64,000 nt of DNA from Cohnella phaseoli (GCF_003386235.1 NZ_QRDZ01000027.1:62001-126000), one strand, 5' to 3'. Shown: positions 1 to 10,079, counted from the first letter of the stretch. The notes: generated by a model not told the origin, from the letters alone. Program-made: numbers and translations.

Positions 1-19
1 GGGCGGGAAAGGAGAGCGA

Positions 20-1744
20 ATGTTCAAGCTTACCACTTTTCGCAAAATCGTTCTTCTGCTCTTCCTTCTTCTGCTGCCGATTCTGGTTTTGTACAGCGTT
101 TCCACGAACACGAGCACGGAGGTCGTGCGCAAGCAAATCGAGACGACGAACCTGAACCAATTGACCTTTCTTATGAACCAACTGGATACGAATATCGAGC
201 AGCTATCCATGTTTCCTGTGCTGCTCAGCTACGACCCGTATATTCGCGAATTTCTCGACCGTCGTCCGCCCTTGGAGTTCGACGCGCGAAACGCGGAATA
301 CCGAATCATCGAGAAGCTAAGCCTGCAAAGCGTGTCCAACGGGTGGAAAAACGACTTGACCGTCATTATCCCCCGCGAGAAGCGAGCGATTTCGTCCAAT
401 ATTTTTCTGCTGGAAAGCGATCAGGATATGACGGGGCCGATCTATACCCGCTGGACATATAGTCTGGAAGAGGCGGGCGGCAAAACCGAGCGTTATTTCG
501 TGCACGAGATCGGAGAGCCCGCGAAGGCGGAACGCAAGGAGGCGGCTCAAGCTGTGTTCCGCGTCCGCTTCACGACGGCCAATATGACTGCGATGCTGGA
601 CGCGTACAAGAACGGCAAAAACAACGATCCGTTCCTGTACGTGCCCGGCGAACAGCCCGTTCTGAACGGCACCTCGTCCGCGGAGAAAGCGGAGCAGCTG
701 ATCGGCTTGCTTGAGGGAGAGCTGGACAAGGAGCCGGAAACCGGACAGCGTCTGGTCGAGCTCGGCGGCGAACAGCATCTTGTCAGCTATGTGAAGTCGC
801 GGCAGCTCGGCTGGTATCTCGTCGACTATACGCCGTATCAGAGCGTCATTACGCCGATAACGGAGCAGAGGAACTTTTTCTACGTGATTATCGGATTGCT
901 GCTCGTGCTGGCCGTGGGCGCATCGTTCCTGCTCTATCGGAACGTCCAGCGTCCGCTCGGGAAGCTGATCGGGAGCGTTCAGCGGATCAAGCGGGGAGAC
1001 TACTCGGCGCGCATCGATTATCTGGCCAAAAACGAATTCGACTATCTCATTTTCCAATTCAACGAAATGTCCGACCAAATTCAATTGCTGATCGAGGACG
1101 TCTACGCGGAGAAGCTGAGGTCCCGAGAGGCGACGCTGAAGCAGCTACAGTCGCAGATCAACCCGCATTTTCTATACAACTCGCTGTTCTTCATCATCAA
1201 TTCGGCGGAGATGAACGATCGGCAGGCGGTCGTTGAAATGTCCCAGAACTTGGCGGAGTATTACCGTTACGCGACAAGGGTCGAAAATCAATCCGTGGCG
1301 CTTGAGGATGAGCTGGAGCTCGTTCGCAACTACTTGATGATTCAGAACCTGCGGATGGGCAGAGTGCAGTTCGAGATCGACGTACCCGAGAAAATGCTGG
1401 ATTTGGAGCTGCCGAGACTGATTCTGCAGCCGATTGTGGAGAATGCGATCGTGCACGGGGTGGAGAAGTCGCCAGAAGGCGGCATGATTACGATTACGGG
1501 CAAGCAGGACGACAGGTACAACATGATTTTCGTGCAGGACGACGGACCGGGGATGGAGCCTCAACGGCTTCGCGACCTGCAAGCCGAGCTGGCGCAGCCG
1601 ATGTCGGAGGAAGTCGGTTGCGGCACGTGGAACGTACATCGCCGGCTGCAGTACCGGTTCGGCGGACAATCGGGACTCGTATTCGAGCAACTGCCGATGG
1701 GCGGCTTGTGCGTTACCATCAAGTGGACGCGCAGCGATGTCTGA
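20..1744 (+). CDS. YesM-type sensor histidine kinase
   Basis: Membrane histidine kinase of 574 residues, the sensor partner of the response regulator that follows. Visible order: a first membrane helix at about residues 10-28, a long extracytoplasmic sensing region, a second helix at about 284-305, a HAMP linker (QRPLGKLIGSVQRIKRGDY), a His_kinase domain with phospho-acceptor H383 in the motif INPHFLYN, and an HATPase domain with an N box (LQPIVENAIVHG) and G box (DDGPGMEP). In this family the kinase usually reports an extracellular sugar and controls a polysaccharide-uptake operon. The ATG at 20 is preceded by GGAAAGGAGAG. The next gene starts 35 bp downstream. The ligand is unknown; linkage to uxuA suggests a uronate-containing carbohydrate (inference). 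Confidence 0.93.
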   Translation: MFKLTTFRKIVLLLFLLLLPILVLYSVSTNTSTEVVRKQIETTNLNQLTFLMNQLDTNIEQLSMFPVLLSYDPYIREFLDRRPPLEFDARNAEYRIIEKLSLQSVSNGWKNDLTVIIPREKRAISSNIFLLESDQDMTGPIYTRWTYSLEEAGGKTERYFVHEIGEPAKAERKEAAQAVFRVRFTTANMTAMLDAYKNGKNNDPFLYVPGEQPVLNGTSSAEKAEQLIGLLEGELDKEPETGQRLVELGGEQHLVSYVKSRQLGWYLVDYTPYQSVITPITEQRNFFYVIIGLLLVLAVGASFLLYRNVQRPLGKLIGSVQRIKRGDYSARIDYLAKNEFDYLIFQFNEMSDQIQLLIEDVYAEKLRSREATLKQLQSQINPHFLYNSLFFIINSAEMNDRQAVVEMSQNLAEYYRYATRVENQSVALEDELELVRNYLMIQNLRMGRVQFEIDVPEKMLDLELPRLILQPIVENAIVHGVEKSPEGGMITITGKQDDRYNMIFVQDDGPGMEPQRLRDLQAELAQPMSEEVGCGTWNVHRRLQYRFGGQSGLVFEQLPMGGLCVTIKWTRSDV

Positions 1745-1779
1745 AGCCGGCAAAGCCATCCAGAAGAGGGGGCCGAACG

Positions 1780-3417
1780 ATGCATCTGTTGATCGTGGAC
1801 GACGAAGCGCATGTGGTCGATCGGTTGGCGACAACGATCGGCTGGGATAGGATCGGGATTACGCAAGTGTATCGCGCTTATTCGGGCTATGAAGCGCTTG
1901 AGCTTCTGCGGCGATTCGCCGTTGACATCGTCATTACCGACATTCAGATGCCGGGAATGACGGGACTCGACCTCATCGCTTGCATCCGGCGCGATTGGAG
2001 CAAAACGAAATGCGTGCTGCTTTCGGGGTACTCCGACTTCCAGTACGCGAAGGAAGCGATCCAGAATCAGGTCGAGGATTATTTGCTCAAGCCGGTGACG
2101 GAACAGGAGCTGCTGGATACGGTTTCCCGGCTGCAGCAGAAGCTGCACGGCGAGTGGGAGCACATCCTGTCCGTCCGGAATTTGACCCGCACGCTGAACG
2201 AAAATATGCCGCTGCTCAAGGGCAATTTACTTCTGGAGCTCCTTCAGGGAGCGCTCTGGAACGAAGAGGCGCTGCGGGAGAAAACGGCGGCCTTGACGCT
2301 GCCGGACCTCTACGGGCAAACGTGCTTCCTGATGCTCGTTCGGCTGGAGGACGCGTTCGTCGATTACGATTTTCGCGGCCGTTCGTTGATTGAGTACGCG
2401 ATCGGCAACATGGCCGAAGAGCTGTTCGGCGGGAAGTTCGGTCTCTGGCATGCGAAGGATGCGCACGACTATTTGATTTTTCTTGCCTCAGTGGAGGAGC
2501 GGGTCGAGCCGGGACAGCGAGCGGCGCTGTTCGAGCAGACCGCCTCCCAGCTTCAGGCCGCCGTGAAGAGCTTTCTGAAAGGCAGCATTTCCGTCGTCGT
2601 CAGCGAGCCGGGCCTATTCCCGCGAGACGTGCCCGGACAATACGACGGCTGCGTATCCGCGGCTCGCAAACGGGTCGGCAACGAGCAGGGATTGTTCCTG
2701 AGGGCTTCCGGCGAGCCGGCGGAGGCGGAGGTCGAGTCGATTCGTTCCCTCTATGAGCCGCCGACGTTTATCCATCTGCTCGAAGCGGGCCGGTGGGACG
2801 CGATGGAGGAGAAGCTGGAACGCGTATTCGAGGAATTGCGCAGCAAGTCCTCTCACCCCCATTCGCAGGAGCATCTGCTCGAGGTATATTTCGCGGTATC
2901 CTCGGCGTTCTCGTACATCTCGCACAAGAATGGGCAGCCTCTGTCCGACCTGATCGGCGACGACTACGGGAAGCTGGCGGACGGCATTCCGTTTCGCTCC
3001 GTCGCGCATCTGCGCGAGTGGTCGCTGCGCGTGCTGCGCCGCTTGATGGAGGACATGGACCGCGAGATGAAAGACAATCGTTCGGAACTCATCCGCTCGA
3101 TCCATCAATTCATCGACGACAATCTGGCGCAGGACGTGACGCTGCAGAGCATTGCCGATCACGTTCATATGCATCCGGTCTACATTTCGAAAATTTACAA
3201 GCTGGAGACCGGGGGCAACATTAGCGACTACATTCAGCAATTGCGAATGGAGAAGGCGGTCTATCTGCTCGCGAACAGCCACGAGAAAACGTACGAGATC
3301 GCCGCTATGCTCGGCTACCAGCGCCCGCATTCTTTTAACTACGCATTCAAGAGACATCATGGCGTGACCCCGCAGGTTTATCGGGATCAACAGAAGAAAG
3401 GGGCGATCTGCCAGTGA
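1780..3417 (+). CDS. AraC-type response regulator (YesN-like)
   Basis: Transcription factor of 545 residues. The N-terminal receiver begins [16 protein letters not shown] and carries the phospho-acceptor Asp in [12 protein letters not shown] and the conserved Lys in YLLKPV. A variable central region follows, and the last 100 residues form an AraC double helix-turn-helix ([19 protein letters not shown] and [20 protein letters not shown]). An upstream in-frame ATG at 1618 lies inside the kinase gene and adds residues not typical of a receiver. The ATG at 1780 is chosen because the receiver fold starts there. It forms a two-component system with the preceding kinase. The last 4 bp overlap uxuA. 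Confidence 0.92.
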   Translation: MHLLIVDDEAHVVDRLATTIGWDRIGITQVYRAYSGYEALELLRRFAVDIVITDIQMPGMTGLDLIACIRRDWSKTKCVLLSGYSDFQYAKEAIQNQVEDYLLKPVTEQELLDTVSRLQQKLHGEWEHILSVRNLTRTLNENMPLLKGNLLLELLQGALWNEEALREKTAALTLPDLYGQTCFLMLVRLEDAFVDYDFRGRSLIEYAIGNMAEELFGGKFGLWHAKDAHDYLIFLASVEERVEPGQRAALFEQTASQLQAAVKSFLKGSISVVVSEPGLFPRDVPGQYDGCVSAARKRVGNEQGLFLRASGEPAEAEVESIRSLYEPPTFIHLLEAGRWDAMEEKLERVFEELRSKSSHPHSQEHLLEVYFAVSSAFSYISHKNGQPLSDLIGDDYGKLADGIPFRSVAHLREWSLRVLRRLMEDMDREMKDNRSELIRSIHQFIDDNLAQDVTLQSIADHVHMHPVYISKIYKLETGGNISDYIQQLRMEKAVYLLANSHEKTYEIAAMLGYQRPHSFNYAFKRHHGVTPQVYRDQQKKGAICQ

Positions 3418-4484
3418 AGCTGACCTTTAGATGGTACGGCGATTCGGACCCTGTGTCTCTGTCGCATATTCGGCAAATTCCGGGGATGAAGGGGATCGTC
3501 TCGGCGGTGTACGACGTGCCCGTAGGGGAGGCATGGCCGCTCGAAACGATTCTGGATTTGAAGAGAAGCATTAATGAAGCGGGCTTGGAGTTATCCGTCA
3601 TCGAGAGCGTTCCGGTGCATGAGGACATCAAGCTGGGGCTGCCGTCTCGGGATCGCTATATCGCGAACTACAAGACGACGCTGCACAATCTCGGGAAAGC
3701 AGGAGTGCCGGTCGTCTGCTATAACTTCATGCCCGTATTCGACTGGACCCGTTCGAAGCTCGACTACGAGCTGGAAGACGGTTCGACGGCGCTGATCTAC
3801 GAGGAAGAGGTCGTCGAGCGAATGAATCCGTTGACGGGAGAGCTCAGCTTACCGGGATGGGACAGTAGCTACGAGGTCGCCGAGCTTCAAAGGCTGTTCT
3901 CGCAATACGAGAGCGTGGACGAGGAAAAGCTGTGGGACAATCTGGCGTATTTCGTGCGGGAGATTATGCCTGCAGCGGAGGAAGCCGGAATCAAGATGGC
4001 GATTCATCCGGACGACCCGCCCTGGCCGATCTTCGGCCTGCCGCGCATTATGACGGGACGGGCAAGCCTGGAGCGGATGATCGGCCTGTACGATAGTCCG
4101 GCCAACGGTCTATGCCTGTGCAGCGGATCGCTCGGAGCAAGCGCCGACAACGACGTGCCTGAGCTGATGCGCGAGTTCGGGCGCAGAGGGCGCGTCAACT
4201 TCGTCCATGCGCGCAACGTGAAGCTGACCGGTCCGAAGTCGTTCCAAGAGTCGGCGCATCTGTCCTCCTCGGGCTCGATCGATATGTATGAGGTAATTCG
4301 GGCGATGAGCGACTTCGATTACGAGGGGCCGATCCGCTCGGACCATGGCCGAATGATCTGGGGAGAGACGGGCAAGCCGGGCTACGGCTTGTATGACCGG
4401 GCGCTCGGAGCCGTCTATCTGAACGGGCTGTGGGAAGCGGTGCGCAAGGAGCGCTTGGGACGATTGAGGTTGAGCCATTCGTGA
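3414..4484 (+). CDS. uxuA: Mannonate dehydratase UxuA
   Basis: Converts D-mannonate to 2-keto-3-deoxygluconate in the glucuronate branch of hexuronate breakdown, in the cytoplasm. The 356 residues match the family throughout: N-terminal [22 protein letters not shown], the segment [14 protein letters not shown], and metal-ligand regions [23 protein letters not shown] and [11 protein letters not shown]. The GTG start at 3414 lies inside the stop region of the response regulator (GTGA overlap), so translation is probably coupled. Finding a catabolic enzyme directly coupled to a two-component system suggests the pair senses a glucuronate-bearing polymer or a breakdown product (inference). Confidence 0.95.
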   Translation: MKLTFRWYGDSDPVSLSHIRQIPGMKGIVSAVYDVPVGEAWPLETILDLKRSINEAGLELSVIESVPVHEDIKLGLPSRDRYIANYKTTLHNLGKAGVPVVCYNFMPVFDWTRSKLDYELEDGSTALIYEEEVVERMNPLTGELSLPGWDSSYEVAELQRLFSQYESVDEEKLWDNLAYFVREIMPAAEEAGIKMAIHPDDPPWPIFGLPRIMTGRASLERMIGLYDSPANGLCLCSGSLGASADNDVPELMREFGRRGRVNFVHARNVKLTGPKSFQESAHLSSSGSIDMYEVIRAMSDFDYEGPIRSDHGRMIWGETGKPGYGLYDRALGAVYLNGLWEAVRKERLGRLRLSHS

Positions 4485-4598
4485 GCGGCTCGCCGAATCG
4501 TCAGGACTGCGAGTAGAGGGATTTGCCGGCAAACGAGTCGAATCCTAAGCCTGCTTGGACGAGTCGGACGTGAGAGGCTGTCCTTCGCCGAGGCTTTG

Positions 4599-4630
4599 TG
4601 CTATACTCCCACTACATCTAATCGATTAGA
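4599..4630 (+). promoter_or_regulatory. Promoter and operator of the LacI-type gene
   Basis: An extended -10 (TGC TATACT, 4599-4607) lies ahead of a perfect 14-bp palindrome TCTAATCGATTAGA at 4617-4630. The palindrome is just upstream of the regulator's ribosome site, where a bound repressor would block its own transcription. The same sequence recurs before iolC at 5734, so both genes probably answer to one regulator. No clear -35 is visible. Confidence 0.7.
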
Positions 4631-4644
4631 CGGGAGTGCTGCGG

Positions 4645-5658
4645 ATGAGTACGATTAAAGATATTGCCAAGCACGCAGGCGTGTCCGTAGCGACCGTATC
4701 CTATGTGCTGAACAATAACCGTTACGTAAGTCCGGAGAAAAAGGAGCGGGTGCTCGCCGCCATCCGCGAGCTGAATTACGCGCCCAATGCGGCGGCCCGC
4801 GGTTTGCGCGCCAGGGAGAGCCGGACGATCGGCCTGATCGTCTCGGACATCTCTAACCCGTTCTACCCCGATCTCGCCAAGGGCTGCGAGGACGAGGCGC
4901 AGAAACACGGCTATGCCGTTCACATGATCAACACGAACGACCAGCCGGAGCGGATGAGGCAGGCGGCAGCGCAAGCGCGGGAGGGGAAGATCGACGGATT
5001 GATCGTTACCTCCGCTCTGGAGGCCGACCGGGAGCTGCTGCAATCGCTGCGCGAGCGAGGCTTTCCTCTTGTGCTGGCGCATCGCCGTCTTGAAGGGCTG
5101 GATGCGGACCTGGTCGAGTCGGACAATTTCGAAGGCGGGCTGATGGCCGCCCGGCATATGCTTCGTATGGGTCATCGCCGCATCGCGTTTATGTCCGGCG
5201 TCGCAGGCTCGCCGACCAGCAAGCTCCGCGAGGAAGGTTATCGGCAGGCGATGAAGGAGGCCGGCATCGATGTGCCCCCTGAGTGGACGTTGTCCGGCGA
5301 AGCGAAGTATACGGCCAGCTACGAGAGAATGCTTGGTTATGCGGATATGCCGCCCGACGAGCGGCCGACTGCCGTGATCAACATGAGCGATGTCGGAGCG
5401 ATGGGCGTGCTGGACGCGGCGGCGGACAGAGGGCTGCGAGTTCCCGAGGACGTCGCGGTGATGGGCTTCGACGATCTGTTTCTCGCGGCTTTCCGCTCCG
5501 TGCGGCTGACGACCGTCCGCATTCCGCGCTACGAGCTTGGACGGAGGGCGACCGAGCTATTGCTCGAGCGCCTCTCCGAAGCAAGTCGCGATGCCCGGCA
5601 CGTCGTGCTTCCGGTAGAGCTGATCGTGCGCGGGACTTGCGGAGGAGAACAGGCTTAA
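4645..5658 (+). CDS. LacI-family transcriptional regulator
   Basis: DNA-binding repressor of 337 residues. The N-terminal LacI helix-turn-helix reads STIKDIAKHAGVSVATVSYV, followed by a hinge (ARGLRARESRTIGLIVSDI) and a periplasmic-binding-like effector domain (VIVSDISNPFYPDLAKGCE region, RRIAFMSGVAGSPTSKLREEGY, VMGFDDLFLAAFRSVRLTTV). The ATG at 4645 is preferred over the GTG at 4636 because GGGAG at 4632-4636 is correctly spaced from the ATG. It sits between its own operator and the iolC operon with a matching operator, so it is likely autoregulated and likely represses iolC-mmsA-SDR. The effector is unknown; a uronate or inositol breakdown intermediate is plausible. Confidence 0.92.
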   Translation: MSTIKDIAKHAGVSVATVSYVLNNNRYVSPEKKERVLAAIRELNYAPNAAARGLRARESRTIGLIVSDISNPFYPDLAKGCEDEAQKHGYAVHMINTNDQPERMRQAAAQAREGKIDGLIVTSALEADRELLQSLRERGFPLVLAHRRLEGLDADLVESDNFEGGLMAARHMLRMGHRRIAFMSGVAGSPTSKLREEGYRQAMKEAGIDVPPEWTLSGEAKYTASYERMLGYADMPPDERPTAVINMSDVGAMGVLDAAADRGLRVPEDVAVMGFDDLFLAAFRSVRLTTVRIPRYELGRRATELLLERLSEASRDARHVVLPVELIVRGTCGGEQA

Positions 5659-5675
5659 TCGGATTTGAAAGTATT

Positions 5676-5724
5676 GCTGCCCGCCCTCCGCTTCTTGCGG
5701 GCGTGCGCAGGCGGCCCTTTTTTT
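5676..5724 (+). terminator. Intrinsic terminator after the LacI-type gene
   Basis: A GC-rich hairpin (GCTGCCCGCC left arm, GCAGGCGGC right arm, with G-U pairs) is followed by an eight-T run. It separates the regulator from the iolC operon. Confidence 0.6.
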
Positions 5725-5733
5725 ACACAGCTA

Positions 5734-5759
5734 TCTAATCGATTAGCTAATCGTTTAGA
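5734..5759 (+). promoter_or_regulatory. Tandem operator before iolC
   Basis: TCTAATCGATTAG at 5734-5746 abuts a second, imperfect copy CTAATCGTTTAGA at 5747-5759. Both match the palindrome at 4617-4630 upstream of the LacI-type gene. The iolC ribosome site starts about 10 bp further on, so the sites overlap the presumed transcription start region. This is sequence-based evidence for a small regulon. Confidence 0.75.
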
Positions 5760-5783
5760 TGAATTAAGAAGGAGGAAACACCC

Positions 5784-6764
5784 ATGAACGGAATTGTTTT
5801 TCGGGGCGATAAGGAGCTGGATTTGATCGGAGTAGGGCGGTTGTGCATCGATTTGAATGCCAACGAGATTAACCGACCGCTCGAGGAGACGCTGACGTTC
5901 ACGAAATACGTGGGCGGATCGCCGGCGAATATTACGATCGCGGCTTCGCGGCTCGGTCTGCGGAGCGGATTTATCGGCAGGGTGGCCGACGATGCTTTCG
6001 GCCGGTTTATCGTGAACTATTTGCGCAAGGAGGGGATCGATACGGAGGGCGTCATAACCGACCGGCAGGGCAGCGTCACCGGACTGGCGATCACGGAAAT
6101 CAAGTCGCCGACGGAATGCAGCATCCTGATGTACCGGGATAACGCGGCGGACCTCAATCTGGAGTCGAGGGATGTGGACGAGGCATACGTGCGAAAAGCG
6201 AAGGCGGTGATGATCAGCGGCACGGCACTGGCGAGAAGCCCGTCCCGCGAAGCGGTATTCCGCACGATCGAGTTGGCCCGTAAGCATGGGGCCGTTCTGT
6301 TGTTCGATATTGATTACCGTCCGTACACGTGGGCTTCGAGGGACGAAATCTATACGTACTGCCGGATGGCGGCGGCGCAATGCGACGTCATCCTCGGAGG
6401 GCGGGAGGAGTTCGACCTGCTGGAAGGGGCCGAGGGTACGGAAGACTTCGCGACGGCCAAATCATGGTTTGCGCACGAGGCGAAGCTGGTCGTCGTCAAG
6501 TATGGCGGAGACGGCTCGATCGCCTTTGCCAAGGACGGCGGAGTCTACCGCGCAGGCGTGTTTCCGGCGCAGGTCGTCAAGACGTTCGGAGCGGGAGACT
6601 CCTTCGCCGGGGCGTTCATCTACGGACTGATGCAAGGGTGGAGCATCGATCGCTGTCTGGAGTACGGCAGCGCGTCCGCATCCATCGTCGTATCGAGCCA
6701 TAGCTGCTCCGACGCGATGCCGTCCAATGACAAGATCGAAGCGGTTATTGCCAAGCAGGCTTGA
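5784..6764 (+). CDS. iolC: 5-dehydro-2-deoxygluconokinase IolC
   Basis: PfkB-type sugar kinase of 326 residues that phosphorylates 2-deoxy-5-keto-D-gluconate in myo-inositol catabolism. Family signatures: [17 protein letters not shown] near the N-terminus, [42 protein letters not shown], and the C-terminal PfkB signature with catalytic Asp in [17 protein letters not shown]. The similarity I recall to Bacillus IolC extends through the C-terminal SASASIVVS segment, which separates it from 2-keto-3-deoxygluconate kinase. The start at 5784 has AAGGAGG at proper spacing. First gene of a three-gene operon with mmsA and an SDR; iolB, iolD, iolE and iolG are not in this window. Confidence 0.93.
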   Translation: MNGIVFRGDKELDLIGVGRLCIDLNANEINRPLEETLTFTKYVGGSPANITIAASRLGLRSGFIGRVADDAFGRFIVNYLRKEGIDTEGVITDRQGSVTGLAITEIKSPTECSILMYRDNAADLNLESRDVDEAYVRKAKAVMISGTALARSPSREAVFRTIELARKHGAVLLFDIDYRPYTWASRDEIYTYCRMAAAQCDVILGGREEFDLLEGAEGTEDFATAKSWFAHEAKLVVVKYGGDGSIAFAKDGGVYRAGVFPAQVVKTFGAGDSFAGAFIYGLMQGWSIDRCLEYGSASASIVVSSHSCSDAMPSNDKIEAVIAKQA

Positions 6765-6792
6765 TCCATACATTTCAGGAGGGAAATCATCT

Positions 6793-8241
6793 ATGAACAA
6801 TCCAACGGTGTTACGCAACTTTATCGGCGGGGAATGGGTGGAATCGGCATCTGACCGGACGGAGGAGGTGCCGAATCCGGCGACGGGCGAGACGCTGGCT
6901 TATGTGCCGCTGTCTACGGCGGAAGACGTGCGGGGTGCCGCCCGGGCGGCGGCCGAAGCCTCGAAGAGATGGCGCAAGGAGCCCGTGCCGAAGCGGGCGC
7001 GCATTCTGTTCAAATACCAGCAAATTCTGGTCGAGCATTGGGATGAGCTGGCCAGGCTGATCACGATGGAGAACGGCAAGAGCTACGGCGAAGCGTACGG
7101 TGAGGTGCTTAGGGGTATCGAATGCGTGGAGTTCGCGGCGGGAGCCCCTACGCTGATGATGGGCAGCACGCTGCCGGACATCGCCACGGGCATCGAATCC
7201 TCCATGTACCGGTACCCGCTTGGCGTCGTCGGGGGCATTACGCCGTTCAATTTTCCGATGATGGTTCCTTGCTGGATGTTCCCGCTGGCGATCGCTTGCG
7301 GCAATACTTTTGTGCTTAAACCGTCCGAGAGAACGCCGCTGCTGGCCAATCGGCTGGCGGAGCTGCTTACGGAAGCCGGGCTGCCGGCCGGTGTGTTCAA
7401 CATCGTACACGGCGCCCATGACGTCGTAAACGAGATGCTGGCGAACGAGGGCATTAACGCGATCTCGTTCGTCGGCTCGCAGCCTGTCGCCGAGTACGTG
7501 TACAAGACTGGAGCGGCCTGCGGCAAACGCGTGCAGGCACTCGCCGGCGCCAAAAACCACTCGATTGTGATGCCGGACGCCAACCTGGAGCTGGCCGTCA
7601 AAGAGATTACGAACGCCGCGTTCGGGTCCGCCGGCGAACGCTGTATGGCCTGTTCCGTCGTCGTCGCCGTGGGGGACGTAGCGGATAAACTGGTCGAAGC
7701 GCTCCGGCGCTCGGCCTCGGGCTTGTCGATCGGCTACGGGCTGGAGCCGAACGTGTTTCTCGGGCCGGTTATCCGCGATTCGCATAAAGCCCGCACGCTG
7801 GGCTATATCGAGAGCGGCAAGACGGAAGGGGCCGAGCTTGTGCTGGACGGTCGCGAAGGGGAAGCGGCTAGGGGCGAAGGCTATTTTGTCGGGCCGACGA
7901 TCTTCGATCGCGTGAATTCGGATATGAAGATTTGGCAGGACGAGATTTTCGCCCCGGTGCTGTCCGTCGTGCGTGTCGATACGCTGCAGGAGGCGGTCGC
8001 GCTCGCCAACCGTTCGGAATTCGCCAACGGAGCTTGCATCTATACCGACAGCTCGAGCGCGATCCGCGAGTTTCGCGATACGATCGACGCGGGGATGCTG
8101 GGCGTTAACGTGGGCGTGCCTGCTCCGATGGCGTTTTTCCCTTTCTCCGGCTACAAGAAATCGTTCTACGGCGATCTTCACGCGAACGGGCGCGACGGCG
8201 TAGAGTTTTATACTCGGAAAAAGATGATGGTGCTTCGATAA
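6793..8241 (+). CDS. mmsA: Methylmalonate-semialdehyde dehydrogenase (CoA-acylating)
   Basis: Cytoplasmic NAD-dependent dehydrogenase of 482 residues (MmsA/IolA) that converts malonate semialdehyde or methylmalonate semialdehyde plus CoA to acetyl-CoA or propionyl-CoA, the last step of inositol catabolism. Visible: the N-terminal FIGGEWVES, cofactor segment [21 protein letters not shown], the [12 protein letters not shown] loop, and the catalytic Cys in [15 protein letters not shown]. The ATG at 6793 follows GGAGGGAAATC; the ATG at 6727 lies inside iolC and is rejected. It is 28 bp downstream of iolC and shares its operator control. Length and motifs are complete. Confidence 0.95.
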   Translation: MNNPTVLRNFIGGEWVESASDRTEEVPNPATGETLAYVPLSTAEDVRGAARAAAEASKRWRKEPVPKRARILFKYQQILVEHWDELARLITMENGKSYGEAYGEVLRGIECVEFAAGAPTLMMGSTLPDIATGIESSMYRYPLGVVGGITPFNFPMMVPCWMFPLAIACGNTFVLKPSERTPLLANRLAELLTEAGLPAGVFNIVHGAHDVVNEMLANEGINAISFVGSQPVAEYVYKTGAACGKRVQALAGAKNHSIVMPDANLELAVKEITNAAFGSAGERCMACSVVVAVGDVADKLVEALRRSASGLSIGYGLEPNVFLGPVIRDSHKARTLGYIESGKTEGAELVLDGREGEAARGEGYFVGPTIFDRVNSDMKIWQDEIFAPVLSVVRVDTLQEAVALANRSEFANGACIYTDSSSAIREFRDTIDAGMLGVNVGVPAPMAFFPFSGYKKSFYGDLHANGRDGVEFYTRKKMMVLR

Positions 8242-8266
8242 TTGAGAAGAGAGGCGATGAACCGCT

Positions 8267-9034
8267 ATGTCAAACTTGAACTTATTCGATCTCACCGGGA
8301 AAAAGGCGATCGTCACCGGGGCAAGCCGCGGGCTTGGCCGAGGTATCGCGACGGCGCTGGCGAAGGCGGGTGCGGAGGTGGCGATTCTCGACATCTCGGA
8401 TGCGGCCGCCCATACCGCCGCCGGGCTGCAAGCGGAAGGGCTAGCCGTTCATGCGGTAAAGGGTAATCTGATGGATCGCGCCGATCTGGAGCGCAGCTTC
8501 GGGGAAGCCGTCGGCGTGTTGGGAGATACGGTGGATATTCTTGTTAACAATGCAGGTATGCACGACCGTAGAGCTTGCCTCGACTTGCCGGTCGAAAGCT
8601 GGGACAAAGTTCTGGAGCTGAACATCACAGCGGTGTACCAGCTTTGCAGGCTGGCTGGCGCGATCATGGTCGAGAAGGGCAGCGGCAAAATCATCAACAT
8701 GGCGTCGATGCTCAGCTTTATCGGTGGCTTTAACGCTTCCGCGTATGCAGTCAGCAAGGCGGGCATCGCGCAGTTGACCAAGTCGCTATCCAACGAATGG
8801 GCGGGCCGGGGCGTTCAGGTCAATGCGATCGCTCCGGGTTATATGGCAACGGAGATGAACACGGATTTGCTGCAGGACGACACGCGTCTGCCGCATGTCA
8901 ACGCCCGTATCCCGGCCGGACGATGGGGAGGGCCGGACGATTTGGCAGGGGCCGGCGTATTTCTGTCCTCCGCCGCATCCGACTACGTCACCGGAATTAT
9001 TCTTCCCGTCGACGGGGGCTACTTGGCGAGGTAA
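8267..9034 (+). CDS. SDR-family oxidoreductase, KduD-like
   Basis: Short-chain dehydrogenase of 255 residues with an N-terminal cofactor motif (VTGASRGLGRGIA), an acidic residue after the second strand (ILDIS) that favours NAD over NADP, NNAGMH, the catalytic Ser in INMASMLSF, and YAVSKAG (Tyr and Lys). The C-terminus ends in the typical VDGGYLAR. The sequence is closest to 2-deoxy-D-gluconate 3-dehydrogenase/KduD types in my judgement. It is the last gene of the iolC operon, 25 bp after mmsA, and is followed by a terminator. A role in a keto-deoxy sugar acid branch linked to uxuA or iolC is inferred; the exact substrate cannot be read. Confidence 0.88.
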   Translation: MSNLNLFDLTGKKAIVTGASRGLGRGIATALAKAGAEVAILDISDAAAHTAAGLQAEGLAVHAVKGNLMDRADLERSFGEAVGVLGDTVDILVNNAGMHDRRACLDLPVESWDKVLELNITAVYQLCRLAGAIMVEKGSGKIINMASMLSFIGGFNASAYAVSKAGIAQLTKSLSNEWAGRGVQVNAIAPGYMATEMNTDLLQDDTRLPHVNARIPAGRWGGPDDLAGAGVFLSSAASDYVTGIILPVDGGYLAR

Positions 9035-9113
9035 TTCTGTCGGATAGGACAAGACATCCGGGAAGAAGTATGCTAGAATATCGATACTAAATCTATTCGG
9101 TCGTGAAGAACAC

Positions 9114-9159
9114 GCCGCTCGCATTCCCTTGTGGGAATGCCGGGCGGCTTTTTGTTTTT
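9114..9159 (+). terminator. Strong intrinsic terminator after the SDR gene
   Basis: The stem pairs GCCGCTCGCATTCCC with GGGAATGCCGGGCGGC around a four-base loop and is followed by a T-rich tract from 9149. It ends the iolC-mmsA-SDR transcript. It also excludes the GTG at 9103 as the start of the next gene. Confidence 0.9.
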
Positions 9160-9183
9160 CTTGGCTGCAAAGGAGGGGTACCG

Positions 9184-10071
9184 TTGGAGATCGATCACGA
9201 TCGATTGTTTAAGACGCTGCTGCGTACCTTTTTCAAGGAATTCATTGAATTGTTTTTCCCGGAGGTGGCGGAAGCGCTCGATTTCGAGCATGTCGTGTTT
9301 CTGTCTGAAGAGGTGGTGACAGATTTGACGGGCGGCAAAAAAGGGCGGGTCGACCTGCTCGTCGAGACAAGGCTGAGGGAAGAGGAGGCGTTCATTCTCG
9401 TGCATCTGGAGCCGCAGTCCTATCGGGAGGAGGAGTTCGCCGAGCGAATGTTTATTTACGCAGCGAGACTGTACGAGAAGCATCGCAAGCCGATCGTGCC
9501 GATCGCCGTGTTCAGCCACCGGTCGAGGGTAGTCGAGCCGGACTCGTTCCGCTGGAAGCTGCCGTTCAAGGAGGTGCTTAGGTTCGACTACTACGCGCTC
9601 CAGCTTTGCCGGCAGGATTGGCGGACGTTCGCCCGTTCGGACAATCCGGTTGCGGCCGCGCTGCTAAGCAGCATGGGTTATAGGCGCAAGGAGCGCAAAG
9701 AGGTGTATATGGCCTTTCTGCGCATGATATTCCAAACCGAGCAAAACCTTGCTAAACTATCCTTAATGACGTTGTTTTTCGAAACCTACATGAAATCGAC
9801 CAAGACCGAACAGCAAGAGGTTCGGGCGGAGTTTATAAAAGAATATCCCGAAAAGGAGGAACCGTTGATGGGACTGATGAGCTCGTATGAGCGGAAAGGC
9901 TACATGCAGGGGCTGAACGAAGGCAAGATCGAAGGCAAGATTGAAGGGATGACCGAAGGAAAGATCGAAGTCGCGGCCCGAATGTTGGAAGAAGGCCTGT
10001 CTGTCGATTTGATCGCCAAAGTGACGGGGCTCCCCGGCCCGGACATTGAGAAGCTGAAGGTCTCGCATTAA
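9184..10071 (+). CDS. Rpn/PD-(D/E)XK-like nuclease family protein
   Basis: Protein of 295 residues resembling the Rpn and transposase-like PD-(D/E)XK group. Near the N-terminus is a candidate nuclease core: an Asp in KGRVDLLVETRL followed by ILVHLEPQSYREEEF. The middle is helical, and the C-terminal tail has short repeats NEGKIEGKIEGMTEGKIE, which are typical of this group. The start is taken as TTG at 9184, with GGAGGGG just ahead of it, because an earlier in-frame GTG at 9103 lies in the upstream terminator. It stands alone, between terminators. Rpn proteins are linked to recombination and in some cases phage response; nothing here shows which applies. Confidence 0.72.
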   Translation: MEIDHDRLFKTLLRTFFKEFIELFFPEVAEALDFEHVVFLSEEVVTDLTGGKKGRVDLLVETRLREEEAFILVHLEPQSYREEEFAERMFIYAARLYEKHRKPIVPIAVFSHRSRVVEPDSFRWKLPFKEVLRFDYYALQLCRQDWRTFARSDNPVAAALLSSMGYRRKERKEVYMAFLRMIFQTEQNLAKLSLMTLFFETYMKSTKTEQQEVRAEFIKEYPEKEEPLMGLMSSYERKGYMQGLNEGKIEGKIEGMTEGKIEVAARMLEEGLSVDLIAKVTGLPGPDIEKLKVSH

Positions 10072-10079
10072 GTAGACGA

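Noticed and set aside
317-1084. Minus-strand frame of 255 codons under the first kinase gene
   Set aside because: Antisense shadow of a gene with intact domains; typical of GC-rich DNA. Similar shadows throughout the window were treated the same way.
5784-6764. 2-keto-3-deoxygluconate kinase (kdgK), given nearby uxuA
   Set aside because: The sequence follows IolC through diagnostic segments ([27 protein letters not shown]).
9103-9183. GTG at 9103 as the start of the Rpn-like gene
   Set aside because: The stretch to 9159 is a terminator hairpin with a T tract; TTG at 9184 has a strong ribosome site.
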